Positions 1-7,244 are shown, numbered from the stretch's first letter. The stretch is DNA of 13,079 bases from Omnitrophica WOR_2 bacterium RIFCSPHIGHO2_02_FULL_52_10 (GCA_001805655.1 MHGR01000129.1:18810-31888), one strand, 5' to 3'. The notes: generated by a model not told the origin, from the letters alone. Made by a program: numbers and translations.

Positions 1-461
1 AGGGTCTGGAAGCCAGCCTGGAGGATTATTCAAGGAAGCTTCAAATCAACATTGAAGAGCGCATGAACGCGCGGGACAAAAAGGTGGTTGTCTTGAATCC
101 GTATGCGCGCTCCTACCAAGCCATTGAAAGCAACAGCGGGATCTTTTTGATTGCCATCGAGCAGGTGGAAGCCATCGACAATGGCTTTCGGTTGCGCTTA
201 AATATCGGCAATCCGAATTACGCCGATTTTCAGAACTTTCAATTAAAATTTTTCTGGGGGCCGGGCTGGGGCGGCAGTCCTGTGATGCCCTACACCGACT
301 GGCACAGTCATCTCAACGGTGCTGAGTTTACATTCCAGGGAAAGATTGAAAAAGGCATGTGGAATGCCATGACGGTGGACCTGATTTCCGCTGAAAAAAA
401 CGATCTCGGCTATCTCGAATGTGAACTGAGCGTTTCCGGCGTGGAACTCGGATATAAATAG
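1..461 (+). CDS. DUF3251-like protein, C-terminal part (5' end outside window)
   Basis: The frame is open from base 3 with no stop, so the gene starts upstream of the window. About 152 residues are visible. The first 20 or so are charged and helix-prone (ASLEDYSRKLQINIEER), like the end of a coiled coil. The rest looks like a compact beta-rich domain with SNSGIFLIAIEQVEAIDNG, RLNIGNPNYADFQNF and LKFFWGPG. This pattern (an SNG-F-L-I start, then IGNP, then a K-x-x-WG strand, then an LGYLE end) resembles the DUF3251 domain of YajI-type lipoproteins as I remember it. That assignment rests on memory of the family, not on a search. The methionine at 63 lies inside the domain lead-in and is unlikely to be the true start. 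The stop codon overlaps the Shine-Dalgarno site of the Nudix gene, so the two are probably co-transcribed. The biochemical role is unknown. Confidence 0.6.
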   Translation, partial: GLEASLEDYSRKLQINIEERMNARDKKVVVLNPYARSYQAIESNSGIFLIAIEQVEAIDNGFRLRLNIGNPNYADFQNFQLKFFWGPGWGGSPVMPYTDWHSHLNGAEFTFQGKIEKGMWNAMTVDLISAEKNDLGYLECELSVSGVELGYK

Positions 462-471
462 GAGGACACCC

Positions 472-1026
472 ATGCGTGCTCGGGTGCGCACGAAAAGTAA
501 GCGTAGAGTTGTTCATGAGGGGAACTTCCTGCAGTTTGTCACCCATGGCGAGTGGGAATTCATTAAGTGCAAAAATTGCACGGCGATTGTGATTATTGTT
601 GCGGTGACAAAGAACAAGGAAGTGTTATTCGTAGAGCAGTTCCGGCCGCCTGTGGGCAAGGTAGCCATTGAGTTTCCCGCGGGGTTTGCCAATGACGGCG
701 GCCACAGCAAGAGAGAAACTATTGTGGAGGCCGCCAAGCGGGAGCTTCTGGAGGAAACGGGATACCGGGCGGGGCGTTTGGAGAAAATTCTTGAAGGGCC
801 CGTGTCGAGCGGTTGCAGCTCCGATTTGGTCACCATGTACCTGGCCAGGGACGTTGAAAAGGTCGCGGAGGGGGGCGGGGACGAATTTGAATCGATTTCC
901 GTCCATAAAGTGCCCTTAAAAGAAGCCGATGCCTGGTTGGCTTCCATGAAACGAAAGGGACGGCTCATAGAACCGAAAATTTATGCTGGACTTTATCATT
1001 TGAAGACATATAATAATTTGTCTTGA
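472..1026 (+). CDS. Nudix hydrolase, ADP-ribose pyrophosphatase-like
   Basis: A 184-residue Nudix hydrolase. A complete Nudix box is visible: G76-x5-E82-x7-R90-E91-L-L-E94-E95-T-G97-Y98. These residues form the Mg-binding catalytic loop that cleaves nucleoside diphosphates linked to another moiety. The flanking motifs VEQFRPP (54-60) and EFPAGF (67-72) are characteristic of the ADP-ribose/NudF branch, in which ADP-ribose is cut to AMP and ribose-5-phosphate. Substrate choice within that branch is inference. The size matches the family (about 170-210 residues) and the protein should be cytosolic. The ATG is chosen because AGGAGG at 460-465 lies 6 bases upstream and overlaps the previous stop codon, suggesting coupled translation. 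The last 40 bases of the gene carry a likely promoter for fbaB. Confidence 0.9.
   Translation: MRARVRTKSKRRVVHEGNFLQFVTHGEWEFIKCKNCTAIVIIVAVTKNKEVLFVEQFRPPVGKVAIEFPAGFANDGGHSKRETIVEAAKRELLEETGYRAGRLEKILEGPVSSGCSSDLVTMYLARDVEKVAEGGGDEFESISVHKVPLKEADAWLASMKRKGRLIEPKIYAGLYHLKTYNNLS
987..1014 (+). promoter_or_regulatory. Probable sigma-70 type promoter for fbaB
   Basis: TGGACT (987-992), a 16-base spacer, and a perfect TATAAT at 1009-1014. Transcription would start near 1021 and give a leader of about 40 bases containing AAAGGAG (1044-1050) ahead of the ATG at 1060. The element sits inside the end of the Nudix gene. The -10 is ideal but the -35 matches only four of six positions, so confidence is moderate. 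Confidence 0.45.
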
Positions 1027-1059
1027 GGCAGCAGTACAATACAAAAGGAGTTTATCCAA

Positions 1060-2109
1060 ATGAGTGATGTCATTGACCGCATGGCGGATACGACCAAAAA
1101 CTTGCTGAAATACAAATGCACCGCTATTCCCAAGGATTCCCTGACCTTGCCCGGGCCCGATTTCATTGACCGGGTGTTCAGCCATTCGGACCGGTCCAAT
1201 GCGGTTTTACGAAACCTGCAGTCGATGTTCACTCACGGCCGCCTGGCCGGGACCGGCTACCTTTCCATTCTCCCCGTGGATCAGGGCATTGAGCATTCGG
1301 CCGGCGCGTCTTTTGCGCCAAACCCGATTTATTTTGACCCCGCCGCGATCGTTGAGCTTGCCATCGAGGGCGGCTGCAATGCCGTTGCGTCGACGTTAGG
1401 CGTCCTCGCCTTAGTGTCCCGCAAGTATGCGCATAAGATCCCGTTTGTCATGAAATTCAATCACAATGAATTCTTAACCTACCCTAATAAACATGATCAG
1501 CGGCTTTTTGCGTCGGTTGAACAGGCGGCGGACATGGGGGCCGTGGGCGTTGGGGCGACGATTTATTTCGGCTCGGAGGAATCCGCCCGCCAGATTGAGG
1601 AAGTTTCCGCGGCTTTTGAGCGCGCTCACAAATTGGGGCTGTACACAATCCTTTGGTGCTACTTGCGTAACGCCGCGTTCAAGAAAGGCGACACGGATTA
1701 TCATGTCGCTGCCGACTTAACCGGACAGGCCAATCACCTGGGCGTGACCATCGGCGCGGACATCATCAAGCAAAAGCTGCCGGAGAATAACGGCGGCTAC
1801 ACGGCCCTTAAATTCGGCAAGACCCACCCGCTCGTTTATGAACGGTTAACCACGGACAATCCCATCGATTTGTGCCGTTACCAGGTCGCCAATTGCTATA
1901 TGGGCAAGATCGGGTTAATCAATTCCGGCGGAGCTTCGGGCGAAAACGATCTCCAGGAAGCCGTTACGACCGCCGTGATCAACAAGCGGGCCGGAGGGAT
2001 GGGGCTGATTTCCGGGCGCAAGGCATTCCAAAAGCCGATGCGGGATGGGATCAAGCTTTTGAACGCAATCCAGGATGTTTATCTTTCCCGAGATATAACG
2101 ATTGCCTGA
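1060..2109 (+). CDS. fbaB: Class I fructose-bisphosphate aldolase (DhnA/FbaB type)
   Basis: A 349-residue aldolase that reversibly splits fructose-1,6-bisphosphate into dihydroxyacetone phosphate and glyceraldehyde-3-phosphate through a Schiff base, in glycolysis and gluconeogenesis in the cytosol. The protein aligns almost end to end with E. coli FbaB as I recall it. Shared blocks include [23 protein letters not shown]-x-x-[37 protein letters not shown]-x-RYQ-x-[15 protein letters not shown] and the ITIA C-terminus. The candidate Schiff-base lysine is K237 or K239 in the IGADIIKQK motif (by analogy). Length is full for the family. AAAGGAG at 1044-1050 supports the ATG start. A strong terminator follows 32 bases downstream, so the gene closes its transcription unit. 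Confidence 0.97.
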   Translation: MSDVIDRMADTTKNLLKYKCTAIPKDSLTLPGPDFIDRVFSHSDRSNAVLRNLQSMFTHGRLAGTGYLSILPVDQGIEHSAGASFAPNPIYFDPAAIVELAIEGGCNAVASTLGVLALVSRKYAHKIPFVMKFNHNEFLTYPNKHDQRLFASVEQAADMGAVGVGATIYFGSEESARQIEEVSAAFERAHKLGLYTILWCYLRNAAFKKGDTDYHVAADLTGQANHLGVTIGADIIKQKLPENNGGYTALKFGKTHPLVYERLTTDNPIDLCRYQVANCYMGKIGLINSGGASGENDLQEAVTTAVINKRAGGMGLISGRKAFQKPMRDGIKLLNAIQDVYLSRDITIA

Positions 2110-2141
2110 TAACCATCGTACAAAGGAATTAAAAATCTTAC

Positions 2142-2178
2142 AAAGGCAGAAACCGGATACCGGGTTTCTGCCTTTTTT
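2142..2178 (+). terminator. Intrinsic terminator after fbaB
   Basis: A perfect 13-base inverted repeat, AAAGGCAGAAACC (2142-2154) pairing with GGTTTCTGCCTTT (2163-2175), with an 8-base loop. The downstream arm runs into a T6 tract at 2173-2178. It lies between fbaB and the next gene, as expected for a Rho-independent terminator. Confidence 0.92.
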
Positions 2179-2257
2179 GTGGTCACCGTTACAGCGGCAA
2201 TGGTAGAATATCACTGTTTGTGGTAAACGATTTTTTGGACGTGTCCGCGAGGCAAAA

Positions 2258-3607
2258 GTGGCAAAATATTCCAAATTCAATGTTTCCGGTTTCATCCAAT
2301 TTCTTCAAACGGACATTTGGCGTATCCGTGCCCGTACTTTGCCCGGCACGAAATCATTTTGGTTGCGGCAATTAAGAATCGTCTTATTGGCGATCCGGGG
2401 ATTTGATGAGGACAAATGCCAGCTGCGCGCTTCGGCCCTGACCTTTTTTACATTATTATCCATTGTGCCGGTGGTTGCGATGGCGTTCGGTATTGCCAAG
2501 GGGTTCGGGTTTGAAACCATGCTTGAGAAACAGCTTATTGAAAAAATGCCCGGCCAGGAAGAGGTCATTGCGCAAATTATCGCATTTTCAAATTCACTGC
2601 TGAAAAATACCCAAGGGGGGATTATCGCCGGGATTGGTATCGTTATTCTTTTCTGGACGGTTATTAAGGTTTTGGGGAATATTGAAAATTCGTTCAATGG
2701 GATATGGGGCATTGTCAAAGCGCGCAGTTTGGGAAGGAAGTTCAGCGACTATCTGTCGATCATGCTTGTTTGCCCGTTTTTGTTTATCATGGCCAGCAGT
2801 GTTACAGTAGTGATTGCAAGCCAGGTGACGCTGGTTGTTGAAAAGCTTTCTTTCCTGGGTCCTGTCGGTACTTTGATTATCAATGTCCTTCGGGTGCTTC
2901 CTTATGCCGTTATTTGGGTCATGTTCACGTTTATCTACATTTTTATGCCGAATACCAAAGTGAATTTTAAGTCGGGGTTATTCGCCGGGATCATTGCCGG
3001 CACGATTTATCAAGCTGTCCAATGGGCCTACATCACGTTTCAGATCGGTGTTTCGAACTACGGGGCAATCTACGGAAGTTTTGCGGCCTTGCCGCTGTTT
3101 TTGGTGTGGCTCCAGATCAGCTGGCTGGTGGTGCTGTTCGGGGCCGAGATATCGTTTGCCGAGCAGAACGTGGATACGTACGAGTTTGAATCCGACAGCC
3201 TGAAGGCGAGCCATGCGTTCAAGAAACTGATGGCCTTGAACATCGCTCAGGTCTGCGTGAAGCGATTTCATCGGGGGGAGAAGCCGTTGACCGCGGACGA
3301 ATTGTCCAACGCCCTGGAGATCCCGATTCGGCTGGTCAATCAGGTTATTTTTGAGCTCACCGATGCGGGGGTTCTTTCGGAAGTCAAATCCGGGGAGGCA
3401 AAAGTCATCACCTATCAGCCGGCCCGGGACATTGACGATTTAACAATCCTGAAAGTCCTTGAGACGTTAGACCAGCGGGGCATGGACATTATTCCGGTCG
3501 CACAAACAAAAGCGCTGAAGGCGCTGAGCAACCATTTGATTCAGTTCAGGGAGATTGTTGCCCAATCCCCATCCAATGTTTTATTGAAAGACATTCCAGA
3601 TTCATAA
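2258..3607 (+). CDS. YihY/BrkB-family membrane protein with C-terminal winged-helix domain
   Basis: A 449-residue inner-membrane protein of the YihY/BrkB (UPF0761) family, formerly mislabelled ribonuclease BN. Family hallmarks are the amphipathic entry (residues 35-58), the LRASALTFFTLLSIVPVVAMAFG segment starting at 57, and about six hydrophobic segments near 60-80, 119-140, 165-190, 205-231, 240-262 and 275-300. The segment YGAIYGSFAALPLFLVWL (268-285) is typical. After the membrane core, residues about 325-390 look like a winged helix-turn-helix: LTADELSNALEIPIRLVNQV, then a recognition-helix-like stretch and a DAGVLSEV wing. The molecular function of the family is not settled. The start is GTG at 2258, with GAGG at 2249-2252; later methionines fall inside the first membrane segment. 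Only a weak promoter candidate (TGGTCA at 2180, TAGAAT at 2204) is visible upstream. The next gene begins 15 bases after the stop. Confidence 0.9.
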   Translation: MAKYSKFNVSGFIQFLQTDIWRIRARTLPGTKSFWLRQLRIVLLAIRGFDEDKCQLRASALTFFTLLSIVPVVAMAFGIAKGFGFETMLEKQLIEKMPGQEEVIAQIIAFSNSLLKNTQGGIIAGIGIVILFWTVIKVLGNIENSFNGIWGIVKARSLGRKFSDYLSIMLVCPFLFIMASSVTVVIASQVTLVVEKLSFLGPVGTLIINVLRVLPYAVIWVMFTFIYIFMPNTKVNFKSGLFAGIIAGTIYQAVQWAYITFQIGVSNYGAIYGSFAALPLFLVWLQISWLVVLFGAEISFAEQNVDTYEFESDSLKASHAFKKLMALNIAQVCVKRFHRGEKPLTADELSNALEIPIRLVNQVIFELTDAGVLSEVKSGEAKVITYQPARDIDDLTILKVLETLDQRGMDIIPVAQTKALKALSNHLIQFREIVAQSPSNVLLKDIPDS

Positions 3608-3622
3608 GACAGGAGAAGGATA

Positions 3623-4174
3623 ATGCAATGTTTTCAGTGTAACTGCGCTCTTGCACGGATTGATTTCCGTGGCATCATGGTGGATGAATGTCCCCAATGT
3701 CACGGCCGATGGTTCGACCGCGGCGAGCTGCGCAAGGCCAAAGATAACACGGATGAGGACCTGCGCTGGCTGGATTTTGACCCGTTTGCCCAAAAGGCCG
3801 GCCATTTTCGTGCGGTTACCGAACATGGGACCCAATGCCCGAAATGTTCCCAAAGAATGATCCGCCTTACATATAAAAATTCAGGGGTCGTCATTGATAA
3901 GTGCGCACGCTGTGAGGGTGTTTGGTTACAAGTCGGTGAGTTTAAGAGAATTATCGCATATCTAGAGGATTTAATCGCGTCGGAATCGGTTGGCGCTTAT
4001 GTCGTGGACTCATTGAAGCAATTTCTGGACATCGTGACCGGGCCGGAAGGGCGGATGACCGAGGTCAAGGATTTTCTGGTTGTCTTGAAGCTTCTTAAAT
4101 TGCGCGCGGCCGTGGAGCATTCCAAGTTAGCAGAGGCAACCAATAAGATTTACCAATACCTGCCCTTTTTGTAA
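3623..4174 (+). CDS. Double zf-TFIIB zinc-ribbon protein
   Basis: A 183-residue protein with two zf-TFIIB-type zinc ribbons. The first has C3-x2-C6 and C23-x2-C26 followed by HGRWFDRGEL. The second has C72-x2-C75 and C94-x2-C97 followed by EGVWLQVGEF. Each therefore has the paired CxxC knuckles and the CxGxWxxxGE signature of the family, and should bind one zinc. The C-terminal 70 residues are helical with no recognised domain. Zinc ribbons of this type occur in many bacteria, mostly uncharacterised, so nucleic-acid or protein binding is only a possibility. AGGAG at 3610-3614 precedes the ATG. The gene is 15 bases after the YihY gene and 9 bases before the next, so the three probably form one operon. 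Confidence 0.85.
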   Translation: MQCFQCNCALARIDFRGIMVDECPQCHGRWFDRGELRKAKDNTDEDLRWLDFDPFAQKAGHFRAVTEHGTQCPKCSQRMIRLTYKNSGVVIDKCARCEGVWLQVGEFKRIIAYLEDLIASESVGAYVVDSLKQFLDIVTGPEGRMTEVKDFLVVLKLLKLRAAVEHSKLAEATNKIYQYLPFL

Positions 4175-4179
4175 GGAGG
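4174..4179 (+). promoter_or_regulatory. Shine-Dalgarno site fixing the start at 4184
   Basis: AGGAGG at 4174-4179 overlaps the stop codon of the zinc-ribbon gene. It leaves only one base before the TTG at 4181 but four before the ATG at 4184, so the ATG is the better start. Confidence 0.7.
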
Positions 4180-4183
4180 TTTG

Positions 4184-4585
4184 ATGCCGCGCGTGATTTT
4201 CCTGTTGTTCCTTGCCGCCCTGAACCTGCTCCTTAGTGCCGGTGAGGCAACGGCCAAGGACAAGGAAACCCCGCCTTGGATGGAAGATGTCATCACAGGG
4301 GACCGTAAGATCTATTTAATCCCCAAAGGGGCTAAAAAGGAAGTTTTCGGTTCTCAGGTGACTGTTGAGACTACGGAAGAGTATGCGGCCAGGCGAATCT
4401 ATGAGTTCGAGCAATTCATGGAGGGGCGCTTTAAAACCATGGATGAGAATTATGCCGCCCTCAAAGCTGAGATTGACTCTCTGAAAAATACGGTTGAACA
4501 GCTTCAGCGGGAAATTTCTCAAGCGGTGAAGGAAGTTAGCGGTGAGGCCGGCGTGGCTGATGATGGAGAAGCTGCTGAACAATAG
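4184..4585 (+). CDS. Secreted or periplasmic coiled-coil protein, unknown function
   Basis: A 133-residue protein from the ATG at 4184. Residues 1-25 form a signal peptide: a short basic start (MPR), a hydrophobic core (VIFLLFLAALNLLLSA) and a plausible signal peptidase I site after GEATA. There is no lipobox cysteine, so it is not a lipoprotein. The mature part is charged and contains a central segment (about 30-75) that I do not recognise. A heptad-like helix follows from about 85 to 122 (YAALKAEIDSLKNTVEQLQ), so oligomerisation through a coiled coil is likely. The C-terminal tail is acidic. It is the last gene of the YihY / zinc-ribbon run, with only 9 bases between it and the zinc-ribbon gene. 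I cannot name a family. Confidence 0.72.
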   Translation: MPRVIFLLFLAALNLLLSAGEATAKDKETPPWMEDVITGDRKIYLIPKGAKKEVFGSQVTVETTEEYAARRIYEFEQFMEGRFKTMDENYAALKAEIDSLKNTVEQLQREISQAVKEVSGEAGVADDGEAAEQ

Positions 4586-4610
4586 AGAGTTGCGGAAGTC
4601 TCGTGATTTA

Positions 4611-4640
4611 CCGGAGTATTCCGGGTTTTTGAAATCCGGA
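4611..4640. repeat. Alternating CCGGA/TCCGG inverted repeats, possible weak terminator
   Basis: CCGGA (4611-4615), TCCGG (4620-4624) followed by a short T run, and TCCGGA (4635-4640). The middle arm can pair with the first (5-bp stem, 4-base loop, then GTTTTT) or with the third. The first pairing resembles a weak intrinsic terminator for the upstream three-gene run. No stronger terminator is visible in this gap. Confidence 0.35.
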
Positions 4641-4652
4641 AAAGAGTTTTAT

Positions 4653-4682
4653 TTGACAATTCGTCACTTTTAATGTTACACT
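4653..4682 (+). promoter_or_regulatory. Near-consensus sigma-70 promoter for the 78-residue gene
   Basis: A perfect TTGACA at 4653-4658, an 18-base spacer, and TACACT at 4677-4682. The expected transcription start is near 4689, only about 15 bases before the ATG at 4704. No Shine-Dalgarno match lies in between, which suggests a nearly leaderless message. Confidence 0.65.
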
Positions 4683-4703
4683 TAAAATTAGAAAAACGAC
4701 CAT

Positions 4704-4940
4704 ATGACCACAAGCCCTAATACAAAACTACTTAAAAACCGCAAGGTCATTGAAGAGATCAACCGGCATCGGTGGATTGAAAGCGAGAAGGCCGGCCATG
4801 ACATCGGCTTTGAGAAGGCCTCGATGGATTGGCTGGAACGATTTTCCAAGGCTTGGATGGATTACCATATGCCCAACAGGAAAGACGCCGCCGCAGCGGA
4901 TACGAAATCAGCTTCCCCGAAGAAATCAGCCTCTTCCTAA
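4704..4940 (+). CDS. Small conserved-looking protein (78 aa), unknown function
   Basis: A 78-residue hydrophilic protein with a helical core: VIEEINRHRWIESEKAGHDI followed by WLERFSKAWMDYHMP. The tail is low-complexity, rich in Ala, Lys and Ser. The HRW-x-E-SEKAGHDIG pattern reminds me of a short segment (HRWYLSE-x-AG-x-DVG) seen in small uncharacterised bacterial proteins and near the end of DUF4032 proteins. That is recollection, not a search result. There is no signal peptide or membrane segment. The ORF is supported by a near-consensus promoter just upstream and by protein-like composition with several tryptophans. The leader is very short and no ribosome binding site is obvious. It stands alone between two transcription units. 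Confidence 0.65.
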   Translation: MTTSPNTKLLKNRKVIEEINRHRWIESEKAGHDIGFEKASMDWLERFSKAWMDYHMPNRKDAAAADTKSASPKKSASS

Positions 4941-5037
4941 TCTCCTAAAACACGCAGTTACCATCATCAGCCCTCCGAACGTTGTCCACAATCCAGAAGC
5001 CCGTTTTTTCCTTTGCATGCATTCCGCTTAAAAATTA

Positions 5038-5066
5038 TTTCACATTATATTAATATTGTGTACAAT
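5038..5066 (+). promoter_or_regulatory. Probable sigma-70 promoter for gpmA
   Basis: TTTCAC (5038-5043), a 17-base spacer and TACAAT (5061-5066). Transcription would start near 5073. This lies downstream of the in-frame ATG at 5013, which argues that the gpmA start is the ATG at 5112. Between 4941 and 5037 I see no gene, only an isolated T6 run at 5004-5009 without a convincing stem. Confidence 0.55.
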
Positions 5067-5111
5067 GGAGTAAATTTGAGCGATGAATTTAAAGAGGAGC
5101 AGGCAAACGAA

Positions 5112-5861
5112 ATGGCAAACATGAAACTGGTTTTATTGCGCCATGGCGAAAGCGTGTGGAACAAGGAGAATAGATTCACGGGGTGGACCGATGTGGACTT
5201 ATCGGCGAAAGGCAGGAAGGAGGCCGAGGCGGCCGGGGCAATCTTAAAGGCTGAAGGGTACAGTTTCGATGTGGCGTTTACGTCTGTTCTCAAACGAGCG
5301 ATTCGCACATTGTGGATTGTGCTGGATAAAATGGATTTGATGTGGATTCCTGTTTACCTGTCCTGGGAGCTGAATGAGCGGCATTATGGCGGCTTGCAGG
5401 GTTTGAATAAACCGGAAACAGCCGAAAAATACGGAGAAAAACAAGTTCTTATTTGGCGCAGAAGTTACAATATTTGCCCGCCGGAGCTGTCGAAGGATGA
5501 CCCCCGTTACCCAGGGAATGACCCACGCTACAAAGACCTCGATGAATCACAGCTGCCCTTGACCGAAAGCCTGGAAAGCACCGTCAAACGATTCCTGCCG
5601 TACTGGAAGGAAACCATAGCCCCCGAAATTAAAAAAGGGAAAAGAGTCCTAATTGCGGCACATGGCAATAGTCTGCGGGCCTTGGTCAAACACTTGGACA
5701 ATATTTCTGAGAAAAAAATTATCAATCTGAATATTCCGACAGGCGTGCCGCTGGTTTATGAGTTGGACGGTAGCCTAAAACCAATTAAACATTATTACCT
5801 GGGTGACCCTGAAACAGTCAAAAAAGCCGCTGAGGCGGTGGCAAGCCAGGGGAAAAAATAG
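5112..5861 (+). CDS. gpmA: 2,3-bisphosphoglycerate-dependent phosphoglycerate mutase
   Basis: A 249-residue histidine phosphatase-fold mutase that interconverts 3- and 2-phosphoglycerate in glycolysis. The phospho-acceptor histidine is H11 in [12 protein letters not shown], followed by the substrate loop [13 protein letters not shown]. The second catalytic histidine is H184 in [10 protein letters not shown]. The insert [13 protein letters not shown] and the [10 protein letters not shown] segment identify the GpmA branch rather than general phosphatases. The frame extends upstream to an ATG at 5013, but 5112 is preferred for three reasons. It gives the family length of about 250. It has AGGAG and AGG elements at 5095-5103. 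And a promoter lies between the two candidates. No terminator is visible in the 40 bases before the next gene, so read-through into the UDG gene is plausible. Confidence 0.96.
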   Translation: MANMKLVLLRHGESVWNKENRFTGWTDVDLSAKGRKEAEAAGAILKAEGYSFDVAFTSVLKRAIRTLWIVLDKMDLMWIPVYLSWELNERHYGGLQGLNKPETAEKYGEKQVLIWRRSYNICPPELSKDDPRYPGNDPRYKDLDESQLPLTESLESTVKRFLPYWKETIAPEIKKGKRVLIAAHGNSLRALVKHLDNISEKKIINLNIPTGVPLVYELDGSLKPIKHYYLGDPETVKKAAEAVASQGKK

Positions 5862-5901
5862 ACCCACGACTAATTTTCACGTCTGTTCCGCACCGTAGGC
5901 C

Positions 5902-6528
5902 ATGGACCGCTCACAAAAGCAAAAAGTCTTCGATAAATTGAGAAAGCAGATTGCTGAATGCGCGCGATGTCCTTTGCATAAGACAAGGACAAATGCCGTT
6001 CCGGGGGAAGGCGACATTAACGCGGACATCATGTTTATTGGTGAAGCGCCGGGACACAATGAGGATTTACAGGGGAAGCCGTTTGTCGGAAGGGCCGGGG
6101 AGGTGTTCAACCGGCTGCTGTGTTCCGTGGGACTGACCCGTGAGCAGATTTACTTATGCAATATTTTAAAATGCCGGCCGCCGGAAAACCGCAACCCACT
6201 TCCCGGCGAAATCCGGGCCTGTGTTGGTAGCCTCGATCTCCAAATCAAGTACGTGAATCCTAAAATTATCGGCACGTTGGGAAATTTTGCCACAACGTAT
6301 ATATTTGAAAAATTCCATCTGCCCCCTGCCAAAATCAGCGCCGTTGCCGGCCGGGTTATAGATGTCACAACGCCGTTTGGCCCCAAAAAGATTATTCCGG
6401 TTTTTCACCCAGCGGTCGCCACGTACAATTCGGATAAGATGGTTGAACTGGTCACCCATTTTCAGGCCTTTAGACCTTTTTGCACAAACGGGGCAAAAGT
6501 CACGGAGACCGCCAACGTATGCTCTTGA
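5902..6528 (+). CDS. Family 4 uracil-DNA glycosylase (Fe-S, UdgA type)
   Basis: A 208-residue family 4 uracil-DNA glycosylase, which removes uracil from DNA to start base excision repair. Four cysteines match the [4Fe-4S] ligand pattern of the family: C20-x2-C23 at the N-terminus, C91 in LKCRPPENRNP, and C107. Motif A is GEAPG (47-51) followed by NED, and the block QGKPFVGRAG (57-66) is typical. Motif B is the HP at 169-170 (PVFHPAV). Length fits the family (about 190-220). The ATG at 5902 has only a weak TAGG upstream; no better start exists. The 3' end overlaps the deacetylase start by 10 bases, suggesting translational coupling, though the two functions appear unrelated. Confidence 0.93.
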   Translation: MDRSQKQKVFDKLRKQIAECARCPLHKTRTNAVPGEGDINADIMFIGEAPGHNEDLQGKPFVGRAGEVFNRLLCSVGLTREQIYLCNILKCRPPENRNPLPGEIRACVGSLDLQIKYVNPKIIGTLGNFATTYIFEKFHLPPAKISAVAGRVIDVTTPFGPKKIIPVFHPAVATYNSDKMVELVTHFQAFRPFCTNGAKVTETANVCS

Positions 6529-7244
6529 TTGTCTTGTTGTGTGTTGCCGGGAGTATCCTGGCTGCGGTTTGCTTTTGTATTTTCTTTGATCAGGCCATAC
6601 TGACCCGCCGAGGGACAATTTACCGGGTCAAAACGGATAAAAAGCAAGTCGTATTGACGTTTGACGACGGCCCTTCCCCGGAATGGACACCGAAGATCCT
6701 TGATGAACTGAAAAAGGAGGGGATTGAGGCCCTTTTCTTCATGATTGGGCATCACGTGCAAAAATATCCGGACATCGCGCGCCGGGTCGCTGAAGAAGGG
6801 CATACCATCGGTAACCACGGTTACGCGCACAGCGTGATTCTCTATTACACGCCAGCGGAAATCGAGGAGGAAATAAAATACACCGAGCACGTAATAGAAA
6901 AATATACGGGCCAGATAACCAAATATTTCAGGCCGCCCAAGGCATGGTTAAGCCGGTCCATCAAGGAAAAAATCCGGGCCATGGGGTATCAAACGATCCT
7001 GTGGTCTTTAAATTCGAAGGATTGGGTGTCCTTTAACCACAAAGCGATTGTTCGGTATATTTCAGGAAATATCAAGTCCGGGGATATTTTGCTTTTTCAT
7101 GACAGCGGGAACGTCATTTCGACCGAAGGAGGCAACCGGTCGCAGACGGTGAAAACCATTTCCTTGCTCGCACGGACACTGAGGGACAGGGGTTTTGAAT
7201 TTGTAAATATCGAGGAGTTGATCCATGGAAACGAACTGGTTTGA
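6519..7244 (+). CDS. Membrane-anchored polysaccharide deacetylase (NodB/CE4 domain)
   Basis: A 241-residue protein with an N-terminal hydrophobic anchor or signal (residues 1-23) and one NodB homology domain. CE4 motifs are in order: TFDDGP (47-52; D49 as candidate base, D50 as metal ligand), NH100-GYA-H104 (the two metal histidines), FRPPKAW (137-143), LWSLNSKDW (161-169) and LLFHDSG (191-197). All metal ligands are present. In motif 4 the two acidic positions often seen before DW are Ser and Asn. Such enzymes remove N- or O-acyl groups from peptidoglycan, chitin-like or lipid-linked sugars; the substrate is not evident. A TTG at 6480 is in frame, but the ATG at 6519, with CGGAG at 6503-6507, gives a clean signal anchor. 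The gene overlaps its neighbours at both ends (10 and 20 bases). The downstream partner is an ArnT-like transferase, so a lipid-linked sugar substrate is possible. Confidence 0.92.
   Translation: MLLIVLLCVAGSILAAVCFCIFFDQAILTRRGTIYRVKTDKKQVVLTFDDGPSPEWTPKILDELKKEGIEALFFMIGHHVQKYPDIARRVAEEGHTIGNHGYAHSVILYYTPAEIEEEIKYTEHVIEKYTGQITKYFRPPKAWLSRSIKEKIRAMGYQTILWSLNSKDWVSFNHKAIVRYISGNIKSGDILLFHDSGNVISTEGGNRSQTVKTISLLARTLRDRGFEFVNIEELIHGNELV

Noticed and set aside
513..968. 151-codon open frame on the minus strand inside the Nudix gene
   Set aside because: It lies wholly antisense to a gene with an intact Nudix box, has a low-complexity Ser/Pro/Arg-rich translation, and no ribosome binding site.
1915..2295. 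126-codon minus-strand frame across the end of fbaB and the terminator
   Set aside because: It covers a strong terminator hairpin and conserved fbaB sequence; its translation shows no domain.
2305..2718. 137-codon minus-strand frame inside the YihY gene
   Set aside because: It is antisense to conserved membrane segments; the Pro/Ile-rich translation is what the reverse complement of hydrophobic codons gives.
5013..5111. Upstream in-frame ATG extending gpmA by 33 residues
   Set aside because: A promoter lies downstream of it, the extra residues are unlike any GpmA N-terminus, and the 5112 start gives the family length.
6480..6518. TTG start extending the deacetylase by 13 residues
   Set aside because: It places charged residues before the signal anchor and lacks a ribosome binding site; the ATG at 6519 fits better.
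6166..6890. Two long minus-strand frames over the UDG/deacetylase junction
   Set aside because: Both are antisense to catalytic motifs of two well-supported genes and have no upstream signals.
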